Counted from the stretch's first letter, positions 36,281 to 48,297 are shown. The stretch is DNA of 64,000 nucleotides from Brevundimonas denitrificans (GCF_030160755.1 NZ_BSOY01000003.1:1-64000); one strand, 5' to 3'. Notes: a model not told the origin generated them from the sequence alone. A program made the numbers and translations.

Positions 36281-38065
36281 ATGACCTACCGCGCCCCCGT
36301 CCGCGATCTCGCCTTCACCCTGCAGGCCGTGGCCGGGATCGACCGGGTCGCGGCCACCGGCGCCTTTCCCGACTATGACGCCGACCTGCTCGGCGCCGTG
36401 CTCGAGGCGGCGGCGCAGTTCTCCGAAGGCGTGCTGGCGCCCCTGAACCGGATCGGCGACCTGAAGGGCTCGACCTGGGCCGACGGCGCGGTGAGCGCCG
36501 CCCCGGGCTTCGCCGACGCCTATCGCCAGTTCGCCGAGGGCGGCTGGACCGGCCTGTCCGCCCCCGCCCACGCCGGCGGCCAGCAACTGCCCAAGGCGCT
36601 GGAGCTGGCGGCCTATGAGACGGTCCACGCGGCCAACATGGCCTTCGGCCTGTGTCCCATGCTGTCGCTGGCCGCCATCGAGGCGCTGGAAGCCCATGGC
36701 ACGCCCTCGCAGAAGGATATCTATCTGTCGAAACTGGTCAGCGGCGAATGGACCGGGGCCATGGTGCTGACCGAGCCGGGCGCGGGGTCGGACCTCGGCG
36801 CCCTGACCGCCACGGCGACCCCGAACGGCGACGGGACCTGGGCCCTGCACGGCCAGAAGATCTTCATCACCTGGGGCGACCACGACGCCACGGACAACAT
36901 CGTCCACATGGTGCTGGCCCGCCTGCCCGACGCGCCTGCGGGGCCCAAGGGGATCAGCCTGTTCCTCGCCTCCAAATTCCTGCTGAACGAGGACGGGTCC
37001 CTGGGCGCGCGCAACGGCTTCCGCGCGGTAGGGGTCGAGCACAAGCTGGGCATCCACGCCTCGCCCACCTGCGTGATGTCCTACGAAGGCGCGACCGCCG
37101 AACTGGTCGGCCAGCCCAACCAGGGCCTGGCCCATATGTTCGTGATGATGAACGCCGCCCGCCTCGCCGTCGGCGTCGAGGGGGTGGGCATCGCCGAGCG
37201 GGCCTATCAGCACGCCCTCGCCTACGCCCGCGACCGGCGTCAGGGCCGCTCCGCCTGGACCGGCGAGGCCAACGCCCCGATCGTCGACCATCCGGACGTG
37301 CGCCGCATGCTGGCGGTGATGAAGGCCAAGATCGCCGCCGCCCGCGCCATCTGCCTGTCGACCGGCGTCGCCGCCGATCTGGCGAAGCACGCGGCCACGG
37401 ACGAGGACCGCCGCCGTTGGAAGGGTCGCGAGGACCTGTTCACCCCAATCGCCAAGGCCTGGTCGACCGACATCGGCTGCGAGGTCGCCTCCATGGGGGT
37501 TCAGATCCACGGGGGCATGGGCTTCATCGAGGAGACGGGCGCGGCCCAATACTATCGCGACGCCCGCATCGCCCCGATCTATGAGGGCACCAACGGCATC
37601 CAGGCCATGGATCTGGTCGGCCGAAAGCTGTCGCAGGACGGCGGCCAGTCGGTGCGGGACCTGATCGCCGACATGAAGGCGACCCTGGCCGTGCTGCCGC
37701 GCCTCTATTCCGGCCGGCCGGTCGAGGCCCTCGCCGAGGGCGTCGCCGCGGTGGAAGAGGCCACGGCCTGGCTGCTGGAGCGCAAGGGCGCCGCGGACGG
37801 CGCCGCCGACGTGCTGGCCGCCGCCGACGGCTATCTGAAGCTGGTCGGCGACGTCACGGGCGGCTGGATGCTGGCGCTCGGCGCGATCCATGCCCGCGAC
37901 CAGCTGGACGGCGGCCAGGGCGACCCGGCCTGGCTCGAGGGCAAGATCACCCTGTACGAGGTCTACGCCGCCAATGTGCTGGACGGCGCGGCGGGACGGA
38001 TGGCCGCCATCCGTCAGGGCGGCGCGCTGCTGGAGCGGATGAGCGCGGACGTGCTGGCGGGCTGA
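36281..38065 (+). CDS. Acyl-CoA dehydrogenase, long form
   Basis: A 594-residue flavoprotein of the group with a C-terminal extension domain (PF12806), seen in DmdC/AcdA relatives. It starts MTYRAPVRDLAFTLQAVAG, has MVLTEPGAGSDLGAL, GMGFIEETGAAQYYRD and the catalytic-loop YEGTNGIQAMDLVGRKL. Oxidises a fatty acyl-CoA to the 2-enoyl-CoA and needs ETF. ATG 36245 adds 12 residues upstream. Divergent from cytochrome b561. Confidence 0.9.
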   Translation: MTYRAPVRDLAFTLQAVAGIDRVAATGAFPDYDADLLGAVLEAAAQFSEGVLAPLNRIGDLKGSTWADGAVSAAPGFADAYRQFAEGGWTGLSAPAHAGGQQLPKALELAAYETVHAANMAFGLCPMLSLAAIEALEAHGTPSQKDIYLSKLVSGEWTGAMVLTEPGAGSDLGALTATATPNGDGTWALHGQKIFITWGDHDATDNIVHMVLARLPDAPAGPKGISLFLASKFLLNEDGSLGARNGFRAVGVEHKLGIHASPTCVMSYEGATAELVGQPNQGLAHMFVMMNAARLAVGVEGVGIAERAYQHALAYARDRRQGRSAWTGEANAPIVDHPDVRRMLAVMKAKIAAARAICLSTGVAADLAKHAATDEDRRRWKGREDLFTPIAKAWSTDIGCEVASMGVQIHGGMGFIEETGAAQYYRDARIAPIYEGTNGIQAMDLVGRKLSQDGGQSVRDLIADMKATLAVLPRLYSGRPVEALAEGVAAVEEATAWLLERKGAADGAADVLAAADGYLKLVGDVTGGWMLALGAIHARDQLDGGQGDPAWLEGKITLYEVYAANVLDGAAGRMAAIRQGGALLERMSADVLAG

Positions 38066-38071
38066 GACCCG

Positions 38072-39475
38072 TCAGATGTGCAGCACCCGCCCCCAGGCGT
38101 CCAGCGACGCTTCGTGCATGGCTTCGGACATGGTCGGGTGCGGATAGACGATGCCGTGGATGTCCTCTTCCGTGGCCTCCATGGCGATGGCGGTGACGAA
38201 ACCCTGGATCATCTCTGTGACCTCGGCCCCGATCATATGGGCGCCGATCAGGGCGCCGGTCTTCGCGTCGAAGATCACCTTGACGAAGCCGTCGGTGTCG
38301 CCGGCGGCGACAGCCTTGCCGTTCACCTTGAAGGGGAAGCGGCCGATCTTCACGTCCAGCTTGGCCTCGCGCGCGCCCTGTTCGGTGATCCCGACCGAGG
38401 CCACCTGCGGCTGGGCGTAGGTGCAGCCGGCGATGGGCGAGTGGACGTTGGGCGTCTTGTAGCCGGCGATGTGCTCGGCGGCGTGGATGCCCTCGTGCGA
38501 GGCCTTGTGCGCCAGCCAGGGCGCGCCGGCGCAGTCGCCGATGGCGTACAGGCCTTTGACGTTGGTCTGGCAGTGGCCGTCGATCGTGATGTGCCCGCGG
38601 TCCATGTTGACGCCCAGCGCCTCCAGGCCGATGCCGTCGGTGTTGGCGGTGATGCCGACCGCCGAGATGCAGACCTCGGCCTCAAGCGTCTCGGCCTTTC
38701 CGTCGGCCTCGATGGCCACCTGCACGCCCTTGCCGCCTTTGGACACCCTGGTGACCTTGCAGCCGACGCGGAACTTCATGCCGCGCTTCTCGAACGACCG
38801 GCGGGCGGCCTTCGAGACCTCTTCGTCCTCAACGGGCAGGATGCGGTCCACCGCCTCGACCACCGTCACCTCGGCCCCGAGGGCGCGGTAGAAGCTGCCG
38901 AACTCGATGCCGATGGCGCCCGAACCGATGACGACGATCGAGACCGGCATCTTCTTCGGCGCCATGGCCTCCCGGTAGGCCCAGATACGGTCGCCGTCGG
39001 CCTCAAGGCCGATCTGCGGGATGGCCTTGGCCCGGGCGCCGACGGCCAGCATGACCGTCTTCGCCTCGACCGTGCGCGAGCCGCCGGCCTTGAGGGCGAT
39101 GACGACCTTGGGGGCCGCGGCGCCTTTTTCCAGCTTCGCCGTGCCCTCGATCACCTCGATCTTGTTCTTCTTCATCAGGAAGGTGACGCCCTTGTTCATG
39201 GTGGCGGCGACGCCCCGTGAACGCTGGATGATGGCGTCGAAGTCGAACCCGACCTTTTCGGCGGACAGGCCGTAGTCCTTCAGGTGCGACAGGCTCTCGT
39301 ATTTCTCGCCCGACTTGAGCAGGGCCTTCGTCGGGATACAGCCCCAGTTCAGGCAGATGCCGCCCAGGCTCTCGCGCTCGACGATCGCGACCTTCAGGCC
39401 CAGCTGGCTGGCGCGGATGGCCGCGACATAGCCGCCGGGGCCGGAACCGATGACGATAAGGTCGAATTCAGCCAT
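38072..39475 (-). CDS. lpdA: Dihydrolipoyl dehydrogenase (E3)
   Basis: A 467-residue FAD enzyme that reoxidises lipoamide with NAD+. N-terminal VIGSGPGGYVAAIRA, redox disulfide in GGICLNWGCIPTKALL, second nucleotide site VIGSGAIGIEFGSFYRAL, and the C-terminal catalytic HPTMSEAMHEA. Serves the E3 role of the pyruvate complex whose E2, E1-beta and E1-alpha genes lie upstream on the same strand, separated by four unrelated genes. Confidence 0.95.
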   Translation of the reverse strand: MAEFDLIVIGSGPGGYVAAIRASQLGLKVAIVERESLGGICLNWGCIPTKALLKSGEKYESLSHLKDYGLSAEKVGFDFDAIIQRSRGVAATMNKGVTFLMKKNKIEVIEGTAKLEKGAAAPKVVIALKAGGSRTVEAKTVMLAVGARAKAIPQIGLEADGDRIWAYREAMAPKKMPVSIVVIGSGAIGIEFGSFYRALGAEVTVVEAVDRILPVEDEEVSKAARRSFEKRGMKFRVGCKVTRVSKGGKGVQVAIEADGKAETLEAEVCISAVGITANTDGIGLEALGVNMDRGHITIDGHCQTNVKGLYAIGDCAGAPWLAHKASHEGIHAAEHIAGYKTPNVHSPIAGCTYAQPQVASVGITEQGAREAKLDVKIGRFPFKVNGKAVAAGDTDGFVKVIFDAKTGALIGAHMIGAEVTEMIQGFVTAIAMEATEEDIHGIVYPHPTMSEAMHEASLDAWGRVLHI

Positions 39476-39616
39476 GGGTCAGGTCTCCTGGGCCGCGCCG
39501 GATGTCCGGCCTCTTTAACGCGCCCACGGCGCCGGGGGCCACTCCCCAGCCGCGCGCGATACAATTTGTCAGCCGTCTGGCCGCAAGGACGGCGATCACC
39601 CCGGCCGGCCTCCCGC

Positions 39617-40642
39617 TCACGGCGCCGGATCGGTGGGCGGGTCGGGCAGAACCCAGCGGTCGATGTCGTCGAAACCTTCGCTGGTTTCCGAAACCCAGAA
39701 GGTGTCCGGCAGCTTGTTCCAGGCGCTGCCCCAGGCGACGCCAAACGACAGGGGAATCCAGGCCAGCAGGAAGAAGGCCAGCAGGTGGACAGCCCCCCGC
39801 CACGCGGCCCCGACGGTGGAGACGGCGTAGTAGCGCCGCGCGGCCAGGGTGAAATAGGCCAGATACGGAAGAGCCAGAAGCCAGAAGCTGAGCCTGAGGC
39901 CGAGCCAGTTCAGCGTCGCGAACAGCACGAGCAGGATGAAGATCAGGCAGTGGGCCCACAGGGCGAAGACGAAATGCTCGACCAGCATCCGCCGCCGGCC
40001 TCCGAACAGCGGCCACAGCATCAGGCCGTAGATCGGCATCAGCAGCCACAGCAGGCGGGGCAGCCAGGTCTCGAGGGTGGCGTTCAGGTCGGTCCAGGCC
40101 CTCTGGTACTGGATGAAGTCGTCGATCGCCCGGGTCTGGACCGCGTCGGCTCCCGGCCGCGCCGCCTCCAGCGCGGCGATGGTCTCCAGCGCCGTCGCCT
40201 GGTCAGCCCGCGGGAACAGGAAGACGTCCCTGAGGGCGCCGCCGATCAGCCGGACCCCGTTCGGGACCAGTTCGGCCGTGATCGGCTCCGCACCGGTCCG
40301 GACCGGCAGGAACTGGTAGATGGCGACGTCCGTCCAGACCAGGAAGACGAAGAACACCGCCGAGACGATCAGGAACAGCTTGAACGGCGTAGTGTAGAGG
40401 CTGCGGCCCTCGCGGAAGGCCACCAGCAGATCGCCGGGCCGACGCAGCATGGCGTCCGCCGTCAGGAAGGTCCGTCCCTCGAGGTTGAAGCTCTCGGCCA
40501 GCACATTGCCGATGAGGTCCTTCATCGGCAGGTTTCGCGAACGATTGTCCTGGCCGCAGGCGTGGCAGAAGCGTCCGACCAGGGCGGCGCCGCAGTCCGA
40601 ACAGCTTTCCTCGCCCTCGCCCGGACCGTCGGTCGTGGTCAA
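39617..40642 (-). CDS. DUF3667 membrane protein with zinc ribbon
   Basis: A 341-residue protein. The N-terminus has a zinc-ribbon CSDCGAALVGRFCHACGQ (about 13-30), then FNLEGRTFLTADAMLRRPGDLLVAF, a DUF3667 pattern, and about five membrane helices in the second half. Function unknown. TTG 40642 starts it inside the stop of the ACT gene (TTGA), so the two are translationally coupled. Confidence 0.75.
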   Translation of the reverse strand: MTTTDGPGEGEESCSDCGAALVGRFCHACGQDNRSRNLPMKDLIGNVLAESFNLEGRTFLTADAMLRRPGDLLVAFREGRSLYTTPFKLFLIVSAVFFVFLVWTDVAIYQFLPVRTGAEPITAELVPNGVRLIGGALRDVFLFPRADQATALETIAALEAARPGADAVQTRAIDDFIQYQRAWTDLNATLETWLPRLLWLLMPIYGLMLWPLFGGRRRMLVEHFVFALWAHCLIFILLVLFATLNWLGLRLSFWLLALPYLAYFTLAARRYYAVSTVGAAWRGAVHLLAFFLLAWIPLSFGVAWGSAWNKLPDTFWVSETSEGFDDIDRWVLPDPPTDPAP

Positions 40643-41043
40643 AGGCCCGTCTCGCGGGTCCAGGCTTCGGAGACCGCGCGTCCCTTCGCCATGTCGTCGA
40701 CCACAAGGATCATCTGATGGTCGTGATCGCTGTACAGAACCTCGATGTTGACGCCGGCCCCGGCCATCCGGCGAGTCAACTGTCCCAGTTGGCCGGGCAC
40801 ATCCTGCCGCAGCCGCTGGACCAGAACCTCGCGTTCCGCGACGACCCGGATGCCCGCGGCTTCCAGCGCGGCACGGGCGGCCGGCCCGTCGGTGAACAGG
40901 AAGTGGGCGACGCCCCCTCCGCCGGCGATCCATGCGCCGCCGCCCTCGATGCTCACGCCGGCGCGCGCCAGGGCTTCGCCCATTTCGGCAAGGGCGCCGG
41001 GGCGGTGGTCGAGGGCGATGGCGAGGTCCCGCAGCGCGGCCAT
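40639..41043 (-). CDS. ACT-domain protein
   Basis: A 134-residue protein with two ACT-like halves: ALDHRPGALAEMGEALARAGVSIEGG (about 10-35) and QDVPGQLGQLTRRMAGAGVNIEVLYSD (about 80-106). ACT domains bind amino acids; no catalytic part is attached, so a regulator role is likely. Lies 1 base after the glutathione peroxidase gene and overlaps the DUF3667 gene. Confidence 0.8.
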   Translation of the reverse strand: MAALRDLAIALDHRPGALAEMGEALARAGVSIEGGGAWIAGGGGVAHFLFTDGPAARAALEAAGIRVVAEREVLVQRLRQDVPGQLGQLTRRMAGAGVNIEVLYSDHDHQMILVVDDMAKGRAVSEAWTRETGL

Positions 41044-41044
41044 G

Positions 41045-41524
41045 TCAGATCAGCTTCTCGATATCGGCCTTGATGGTCTCGGGTTCGACCTGGGGCGCAT
41101 AGCGCGCCACCACCCGCCCCTCCCGGTCGGTGAGGAATTTGGTGAAATTCCACTTGATGTCGCGGCTGCCGAGGAAGCCCTTCTTCTGGCTGGTCAGCCA
41201 GGCGTAGAGGGGATGCCGGTTCGGACCGTTGACCTCGACCTTGTCGAACATCGGAAAATCGACGCCATAGGTGCTGGAGCAGAAGCTGGCGATCTCGGCG
41301 GCCTTGCCGGGCTCCTGGGCGCCGAACTGGTTGCAGGGGAAGCCCAGCACCTGGAACGGTTTGTCCGCATACTGACGATGCAGCGCCTCCAGCCCCGCAT
41401 ACTGGCCGGTGAAGCCGCATTTCGAGGCTGTGTTGACGATCAGGAGCGCCTGACCGCGATACTGCTCCAGCGCCGTCTCGGCGCCGTCGATGGCCGTGGC
41501 GCTGAAGTCGTAGACCGAGGTCAC
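41045..41524 (-). CDS. Glutathione peroxidase
   Basis: A 159-residue thiol peroxidase. The catalytic Cys36 lies in NTASKCGFTGQY (Cys form, not selenocysteine), Gln and Trp partners in GFPCNQFGAQEPG and WNFTKFL. A second Cys in FPCNQ and one in ASFC suggest a thioredoxin-dependent mechanism. It sits 13 bases after pdhC on the same strand. Confidence 0.93.
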   Translation of the reverse strand: MTSVYDFSATAIDGAETALEQYRGQALLIVNTASKCGFTGQYAGLEALHRQYADKPFQVLGFPCNQFGAQEPGKAAEIASFCSSTYGVDFPMFDKVEVNGPNRHPLYAWLTSQKKGFLGSRDIKWNFTKFLTDREGRVVARYAPQVEPETIKADIEKLI

Positions 41525-41537
41525 ACCGCGTCTCCGA

Positions 41538-42842
41538 TCAGGCCAGCATCGTCACGGGATCTTCGATCATCGCCTTGAAGACCTGCAGGAATTTGGCGCC
41601 GATGGCGCCGTCCACCACGCGGTGATCGCAGGTCAGGGTGACGGTCATCACGGTGGCGACCGCCAGCTGGCCATTGACCACGACGGGGCGTTGCTCGCCG
41701 GCGCCGACGCTCATGATCGCGCCCTGGGGCTCGTTGATGATCGAGGCGAAGGACTGGATTCCGAACATGCCGAGGTTGGAGACCGAGAAGGTGCCGCCCT
41801 GGAACTCCTCGGGCTTCAGCTTGCGGTCGCGGGCGCGCTTGGCCAGGTCCTTGGACTCGGTCGCGATCTGCGACAGGGACTTGGTCTCGGCCTTGCGGAT
41901 GATCGGGGTGATCAGGCCGCCGTCGATCGCCACCGCCATCGCCACATCGGCGTGGTGATGCATGGCGATGCCTTCGGGCGAATAGCTGGCGTTGGCCTCG
42001 GGCACGGCCTTCAGGGCCATGGCGCTGGCCTTGATGACGAAGTCATTGACCGAGACCTTGACCCCGTCCTTCTCAAGCAAGGCGTTGACCTTGACCCGGG
42101 CGGCCAGCAGGCCGTCGATGCGGCAGTCGATGGTCAGCGGGAAATGCGGCACGTCGCGGAAGCTGTCGGTCAGGCGCCGGGCGATGGCCTTGCGCATGCC
42201 GTCCAGCGGGACGAGATCGTAGCTGCCGTCCGGAATGCCCATCTGCGCCAGCGACTGGACCTTGCGGGGCTCGGCGGCGACGGCCGGAGCCGTTGCGGCG
42301 GCGGGCCTGGCGGCGCCGGTCAGGGCGCCTTCGAGATCGCGCTTGACGATGCGGCCGTGCGGGCCCGTGCCCTTGATTGAGGCCAGGTCGATGTTGCCCT
42401 GGGCGGCCAGACGGCGCGCCAGCGGCGAGGCGAAGACGCGGGCGCCGTCGGCTTTCGCAGGTGCGGCGGGCGCCCCTCCACCAGCCTTCGGCTGGTCCCC
42501 CTCCCCACCGGCGTGGGGAGGAGACTTGGTGGCGACGGCGGGCGTCTCCTCCCCGCTTTGCGGGGAGGGGGACCGCGAAGCGGTGGAGGGGCTGGCCGCC
42601 CCATCCTCCCCCTTCAGCCGGGCGATCGGCGTATTGACCTTCACGCCCTCGGTCCCTTCGGCCACGAGGATGTCGGTGATCTCACCCTCGTCGACGGCCT
42701 CGACCTCCATGGTCGCCTTGTCGGTCTCGATCTCGGCGATGACGTCGCCGGCCTTGACCACATCGCCGACCTTGACGTGCCATTTGGCCAGAACGCCCTC
42801 TTCCATGGTGGGCGACAGGGCGGGCATCAGGATGTCGGTCAT
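41538..42842 (-). CDS. pdhC: Pyruvate dehydrogenase E2, dihydrolipoamide acetyltransferase
   Basis: A 434-residue E2 core. One lipoyl domain (1-78) with the lipoylated Lys42 in ETDKATM, a linker (about 80-132), the E3/E1-binding domain [19 protein letters not shown] (about 135-170), and the catalytic domain ending with [13 protein letters not shown]. Residues 84-124 are the translation of two inverted copies of the type A palindromic repeat. Overlaps the DUF5076 gene by 4 bases. Confidence 0.95.
   Translation of the reverse strand: MTDILMPALSPTMEEGVLAKWHVKVGDVVKAGDVIAEIETDKATMEVEAVDEGEITDILVAEGTEGVKVNTPIARLKGEDGAASPSTASRSPSPQSGEETPAVATKSPPHAGGEGDQPKAGGGAPAAPAKADGARVFASPLARRLAAQGNIDLASIKGTGPHGRIVKRDLEGALTGAARPAAATAPAVAAEPRKVQSLAQMGIPDGSYDLVPLDGMRKAIARRLTDSFRDVPHFPLTIDCRIDGLLAARVKVNALLEKDGVKVSVNDFVIKASAMALKAVPEANASYSPEGIAMHHHADVAMAVAIDGGLITPIIRKAETKSLSQIATESKDLAKRARDRKLKPEEFQGGTFSVSNLGMFGIQSFASIINEPQGAIMSVGAGEQRPVVVNGQLAVATVMTVTLTCDHRVVDGAIGAKFLQVFKAMIEDPVTMLA
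42471..42592. repeat. Inverted pair of type A repeats inside pdhC
   Basis: Copy one (42471-42525) and copy two (42544-42592) are inverted with an 18-base spacer, meeting at GAGGAGAC and GTCTCCTC. Each has two small hairpins, for example CCCCGCTTTGCGGGG and ACCGCGAAGCGGT in copy two. They are the same unit as at 13200-13357 but in the opposite arrangement (ends GCCCCTCC outward). The whole 122 bases are translated in frame as the Ser/Pro/Gly-rich linker of E2. Confidence 0.8.
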
Positions 42843-43153
42843 TGCAGGCTCCCTGAGGTCGGATCCTCGACCACGGTCGCCACCCCCGGGCCGTTCAGCA
42901 CATCGGAAATGCCGGCGAGAATCTTGTTGTAGGCCTGTTTCTCGTCATGGCCGTGCCGGACGTTGTAGCCGTGGGCCATGTGCTGGGCGGCCAGGGCCAG
43001 GACCTGGCCGAACTGGCGCGGGTCGTTGAAGGCCGGCTTGATCGACATGACCGGCTCGCCCTTCGACCACCAGATGCGCAGGATTTCGACCGCCTCGGCG
43101 TCGGCGGCGACGCTGGCCGGGGTCTTCAGCTGGAATTCGTCAGGCTGGCTCAT
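42839..43153 (-). CDS. DUF5076 protein in the pdh operon
   Basis: A 104-residue soluble protein, [22 protein letters not shown], with the conserved [35 protein letters not shown] block and a C-terminal helix. It matches DUF5076, found beside PDH genes in alphaproteobacteria. It overlaps both pdhB and pdhC by 4 bases, so it is made stoichiometrically with them. Function unknown; a complex accessory role is inferred from context. Confidence 0.78.
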   Translation of the reverse strand: MSQPDEFQLKTPASVAADAEAVEILRIWWSKGEPVMSIKPAFNDPRQFGQVLALAAQHMAHGYNVRHGHDEKQAYNKILAGISDVLNGPGVATVVEDPTSGSLQ

Positions 43154-44499
43154 GCCATCACCGCCCGGACGGCTTTGACGATCTTGTCCACGCCCGGCAG
43201 CGACAGGGCTTCCAGATTGGCGGCGTAGGGCAGAGGGACGTCCTCCTGATGCACCCGCAGCGGCGGCGCGTCGAGGTAGTCGAAGGCGTGTTCGATGACG
43301 CGGGCCACGACCTCGGCGCCGACGCCCATCGGACCCCAGCCTTCCTCGGCCGAAACCAGGCGGCTGGTCTTCTTCACGCTCTCGACGATGGTCTCGTGAT
43401 CCAGCGGCCGCAGGGTGCGCAGGTCGACCACCTCGCAGGAGATGCCCTCCCCGGCCAGTTGTTCCGCAGCCTGCAGGGCGAAGCCGACCATGCGGCTGTG
43501 GGCGGTGATGGTGACGTCCGTCCCCTCGCGGCGAACCTTGGCCTTGCCGATGGGCAGGACGTAGTCGCCTTCGGGCACGTCGAACTCCAGCCCGTACATC
43601 ATCTCGTGTTCGAGGAAGACGACCGGGTTCGGGTCGCGGATCGCCGCCTTCATCAGACCCTTGGCGTCAGCGGCGTCATAGGGCGCGATGACCTTCAGGC
43701 CGGGCACCTGGGCGTACCAGGCCGAATAGTCCTGGCTGTGCTGGGCGCCGACGCGGCTGGCGGCGCCGTTGGGGCCGCGGAAGACGATGCCGGCGCGGAT
43801 CTGGCCGCCCGACATGTAGAGGGTCTTGGCCGCCGAATTGATGATGTGGTCGATGGCCTGCATGGCGAAGTTGAATGTCATGAACTCGACGATCGGCTTC
43901 AGCCCCGCCATGGCGGCGCCGACGCCGAGGCCGGCGAAACCATGCTCGGTGATCGGGGTGTCGACGACGCGCTTGTCGCCGAACTCCTGCAGCAGCTCGC
44001 GGCTGACCTTGTAGGCGCCCTGGTACTGGGCGACTTCCTCGCCGATCAGGAAGACCTTCTCGTCGCGGCGCATCTCCTCGGCCATGGCGTCGCGCAGGGC
44101 GTCGCGGATGGTGGTCTTGACCAGTTTGGCGTCGGCGGGGATCTCGGGATCACGCAGCTCGACCCTGGGGCCCGGCGCGGCGGCGGGCGCGGCGGGCGCG
44201 GCCGGTTCGGCCGCCTCGGCCCTGGGAGCCTCAGCCTTCTGCGCGGGCGCCGCGGCGCCGGCCTCGCCCGCCAGACGGGCGATCGGCGTATTGACCTTCA
44301 CGTTCTCCGAGCCTTCGGCGACGAGGATCTCGGCGACCTCGCCCTCGTCGACGGCCTCGACCTCCATCGTGGCCTTGTCGGTCTCGATCTCGGCGATGAC
44401 GTCCCCGGCCTTGACCGTGTCCCCCGCCTTGATGTGCCACTTCGTCAGCGTGCCCTCTTCCATCGTGGGCGACAGCGCCGGCATGAGAATGTCGGTCAC
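43150..44499 (-). CDS. pdhB: Pyruvate dehydrogenase E1 beta, with lipoyl domain
   Basis: A 449-residue E1 beta. A lipoyl domain (1-78, Lys in ETDKATM) is fused at the N-terminus, then an Ala/Pro-rich linker and the transketolase-type beta domain ([38 protein letters not shown]). The fused lipoyl domain is the alphaproteobacterial arrangement. Overlaps pdhA and DUF5076 by 4 bases. Confidence 0.96.
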   Translation of the reverse strand: MTDILMPALSPTMEEGTLTKWHIKAGDTVKAGDVIAEIETDKATMEVEAVDEGEVAEILVAEGSENVKVNTPIARLAGEAGAAAPAQKAEAPRAEAAEPAAPAAPAAAPGPRVELRDPEIPADAKLVKTTIRDALRDAMAEEMRRDEKVFLIGEEVAQYQGAYKVSRELLQEFGDKRVVDTPITEHGFAGLGVGAAMAGLKPIVEFMTFNFAMQAIDHIINSAAKTLYMSGGQIRAGIVFRGPNGAASRVGAQHSQDYSAWYAQVPGLKVIAPYDAADAKGLMKAAIRDPNPVVFLEHEMMYGLEFDVPEGDYVLPIGKAKVRREGTDVTITAHSRMVGFALQAAEQLAGEGISCEVVDLRTLRPLDHETIVESVKKTSRLVSAEEGWGPMGVGAEVVARVIEHAFDYLDAPPLRVHQEDVPLPYAANLEALSLPGVDKIVKAVRAVMA

Positions 44500-45527
44500 G
44501 CTGAGGCCTCCACATAGACGTCGGTGTAGAGCTCGGACGGGTCCGGCTCCGGGCTTTCCTGGGCGAACTGCACCGCCTCGGCGACGATGGTCTTGATCTC
44601 GGCGTCGATCGCCTTGAGGTCGTCCTCAGTCGCGCCGGCCTGGTCCAGCAGCATCTTGACGTGATCGATCGGGTCGCGGGTCTTCTTGACCTCGTCGACC
44701 TCTTCCTTGGCGCGGTATTTGGCCGGATCACTCATGGAGTGCCCGCGATAGCGGTAGGTCTTCATCTCGAGGATGAAGGGGCCGCCGCCCTCGCGGGCGC
44801 GCTTGACGGCGCGAGCCACGGCGTCGCGCACGGCCAGCACGTCCATGCCGTCCACCTGCTCGCCCGGGATGCCGAAGCTGGAGCCGCGCTCGCTCAGCTG
44901 CGTCGTGGACGACGAGCGTTCGATGCTCGTGCCCATGGCGTACTGGTTGTTCTCGATGATGTAGATGGCCGGAAGCTTCCACAGCTGGGCCATGTTGAAG
45001 CTCTCATAGACCTGGCCCTGGTTGGCCGCGCCGTCGCCGAAATAGATGAAGGCGACCGAGTCGTCGCCGCGATAGCGGCCGGCGAAGGCCAGACCCGTGC
45101 CGAGCGCTACCTGCGCCCCCACGATCCCGTGGCCGCCGTAGAAGCCGGTGGCGGTGTCGAACATGTGCATCGAGCCGCCCTTGCCCTTGGACGAGCCGCC
45201 GATGCGGCCGGTCAGCTCGGCCATGACCTCTTTCGGGTCCATGCCGGCGCACAGCATGTGGCCGTGGTCGCGATAGCCGGTGATGATCTTGTCGTGGCCC
45301 TGTTTGACGCTCTCCTGAACGCCGACGGCCACGGCCTCCTGGCCGATGTAGAGGTGGCAGAAGCCGCCGATCAGACCCATGCCGTACAGCTGGCCGGCGC
45401 GCTCCTCGAAACGGCGGATCAGCACCATCTCGCGATAGAAGCGCAGCAGGTCCTCTTTCGAGGCCGTCGGCGTATTGGGGATTTTCGCGGCTTTCGAAGT
45501 CGTCTTCGAAGCGGGGGCTTTCGCCAT
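44496..45527 (-). CDS. pdhA: Pyruvate dehydrogenase E1 alpha
   Basis: A 343-residue E1 alpha. Thiamine diphosphate motif [32 protein letters not shown], and the phosphorylation-loop-like [15 protein letters not shown]. First gene of pdhA-pdhB-DUF5076-pdhC. A 113-base gap separates it from ftsB and should contain its promoter. Confidence 0.96.
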   Translation of the reverse strand: MAKAPASKTTSKAAKIPNTPTASKEDLLRFYREMVLIRRFEERAGQLYGMGLIGGFCHLYIGQEAVAVGVQESVKQGHDKIITGYRDHGHMLCAGMDPKEVMAELTGRIGGSSKGKGGSMHMFDTATGFYGGHGIVGAQVALGTGLAFAGRYRGDDSVAFIYFGDGAANQGQVYESFNMAQLWKLPAIYIIENNQYAMGTSIERSSSTTQLSERGSSFGIPGEQVDGMDVLAVRDAVARAVKRAREGGGPFILEMKTYRYRGHSMSDPAKYRAKEEVDEVKKTRDPIDHVKMLLDQAGATEDDLKAIDAEIKTIVAEAVQFAQESPEPDPSELYTDVYVEASA

Positions 45528-45640
45528 CCATCATCTCCCGGCTGGGCCCCGCGTCAGGACCTCTTGTCGTTACGGAAAGGGGGCTTTAGCAGCCTTCGTT
45601 CCCGAAAGGCAAAGCGCTCTGGCCAAGCTGTAACGAAAGT

Positions 45641-45970
45641 TCACGCCCGCGGCGCGGGCCCTGTCGTCGCGGCCGGCGCGGAGACCCTGATGACGTAGTC
45701 GCGCGGGTCGGCGAAGCCGAGGACGGCGCGGGCGCGCTCTTCCAGCAGGTCGCGGGACAGGCTGTCGGTGCGCAGATAGCGGACCCGGACCTCGAGATCG
45801 CGCCGCTGTTCCAGAATTCCGGCCAGTTGCGCCTCGCGCCGCACCATCAGGGCGTCGCGCTCGTGCCCGCTCAGCAGGCCGCGCTGCCCTGTCAGGGCCT
45901 GAACGCCCAGATAGACGACCAGCAACAGCAGAATGGCGGAAGGGAAATACGGCTTCATCCGTTCGGGCAC
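45641..45970 (-). CDS. Septum formation initiator FtsB/DivIC-like
   Basis: A 109-residue bitopic membrane protein with one helix (about 9-25, SAILLLLVVYLGVQAL) and a coiled coil (about 35-75) ending in the RARAVLGFADPRDYVIRV segment of the DivIC/FtsB family, which links FtsL and FtsQ in the divisome. GTG 45970 was chosen because AAGGAG lies 9 bases before it; ATG 45958 and 46006 are alternatives. Follows eno on the same strand. Confidence 0.8.
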   Translation of the reverse strand: MPERMKPYFPSAILLLLVVYLGVQALTGQRGLLSGHERDALMVRREAQLAGILEQRRDLEVRVRYLRTDSLSRDLLEERARAVLGFADPRDYVIRVSAPAATTGPAPRA

Positions 45971-46079
45971 TTTGGACGCTCCTTCTGAGCGTGGACACAC
46001 AATCAATGAATCCTGACCGAAAATGCCTAACGAACCGTAGCTTGGCAGTAGGATTTGGCGCCGCCGCGTCCGTTTTCGG

Positions 46080-48021
<1,942 letters not shown>

Positions 48022-48114
48022 GGCGCAACTCCTTCGGGTGGGAGATACAACGCACGAAAACGGCGCGCGGTGAACCGCGCGCCGTCATTCGGTCGGATAC
48101 AGGCCTGAAAAGAC

Positions 48115-48297
48115 CTAGTCTTCCTTGGGCGTCAGGACCTGGCGGCCGCGATAGGTGCCGGTCTTCAGGTCGATGTGGTGCGAGCGGCGCAGCTCGCCCG
48201 TGTCCTTGTCCTCGACGTGCGGGTTGGAGCCCAGCGAGTCGTGCGAGCGGCGCATGTTGCGACGCGAGGGCGATACTTTGCGCTTCGGAACGGCCAT
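48115..48297 (-). CDS. rpmF: 50S ribosomal protein L32
   Basis: A 60-residue protein starting [20 protein letters not shown], the standard bL32 N-terminus, followed by a [17 protein letters not shown] block. The zinc-binding Cys residues found in some L32 proteins are absent, so this is the zinc-free form. A 93-base gap separates it from the lipoprotein. Confidence 0.95.
   Translation of the reverse strand: MAVPKRKVSPSRRNMRRSHDSLGSNPHVEDKDTGELRRSHHIDLKTGTYRGRQVLTPKED

Noticed and set aside
36149-37891. Long minus-strand open frame of 580 codons antisense to the acyl-CoA dehydrogenase
   Set aside because: Its translation is Gly/Arg/His-rich with no family motif, and it is the mirror of a clear gene in high-GC DNA.
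38078-39220. Plus-strand frame opposite lpdA
   Set aside because: Low-complexity His/Asp/Gly translation; shadow of lpdA.
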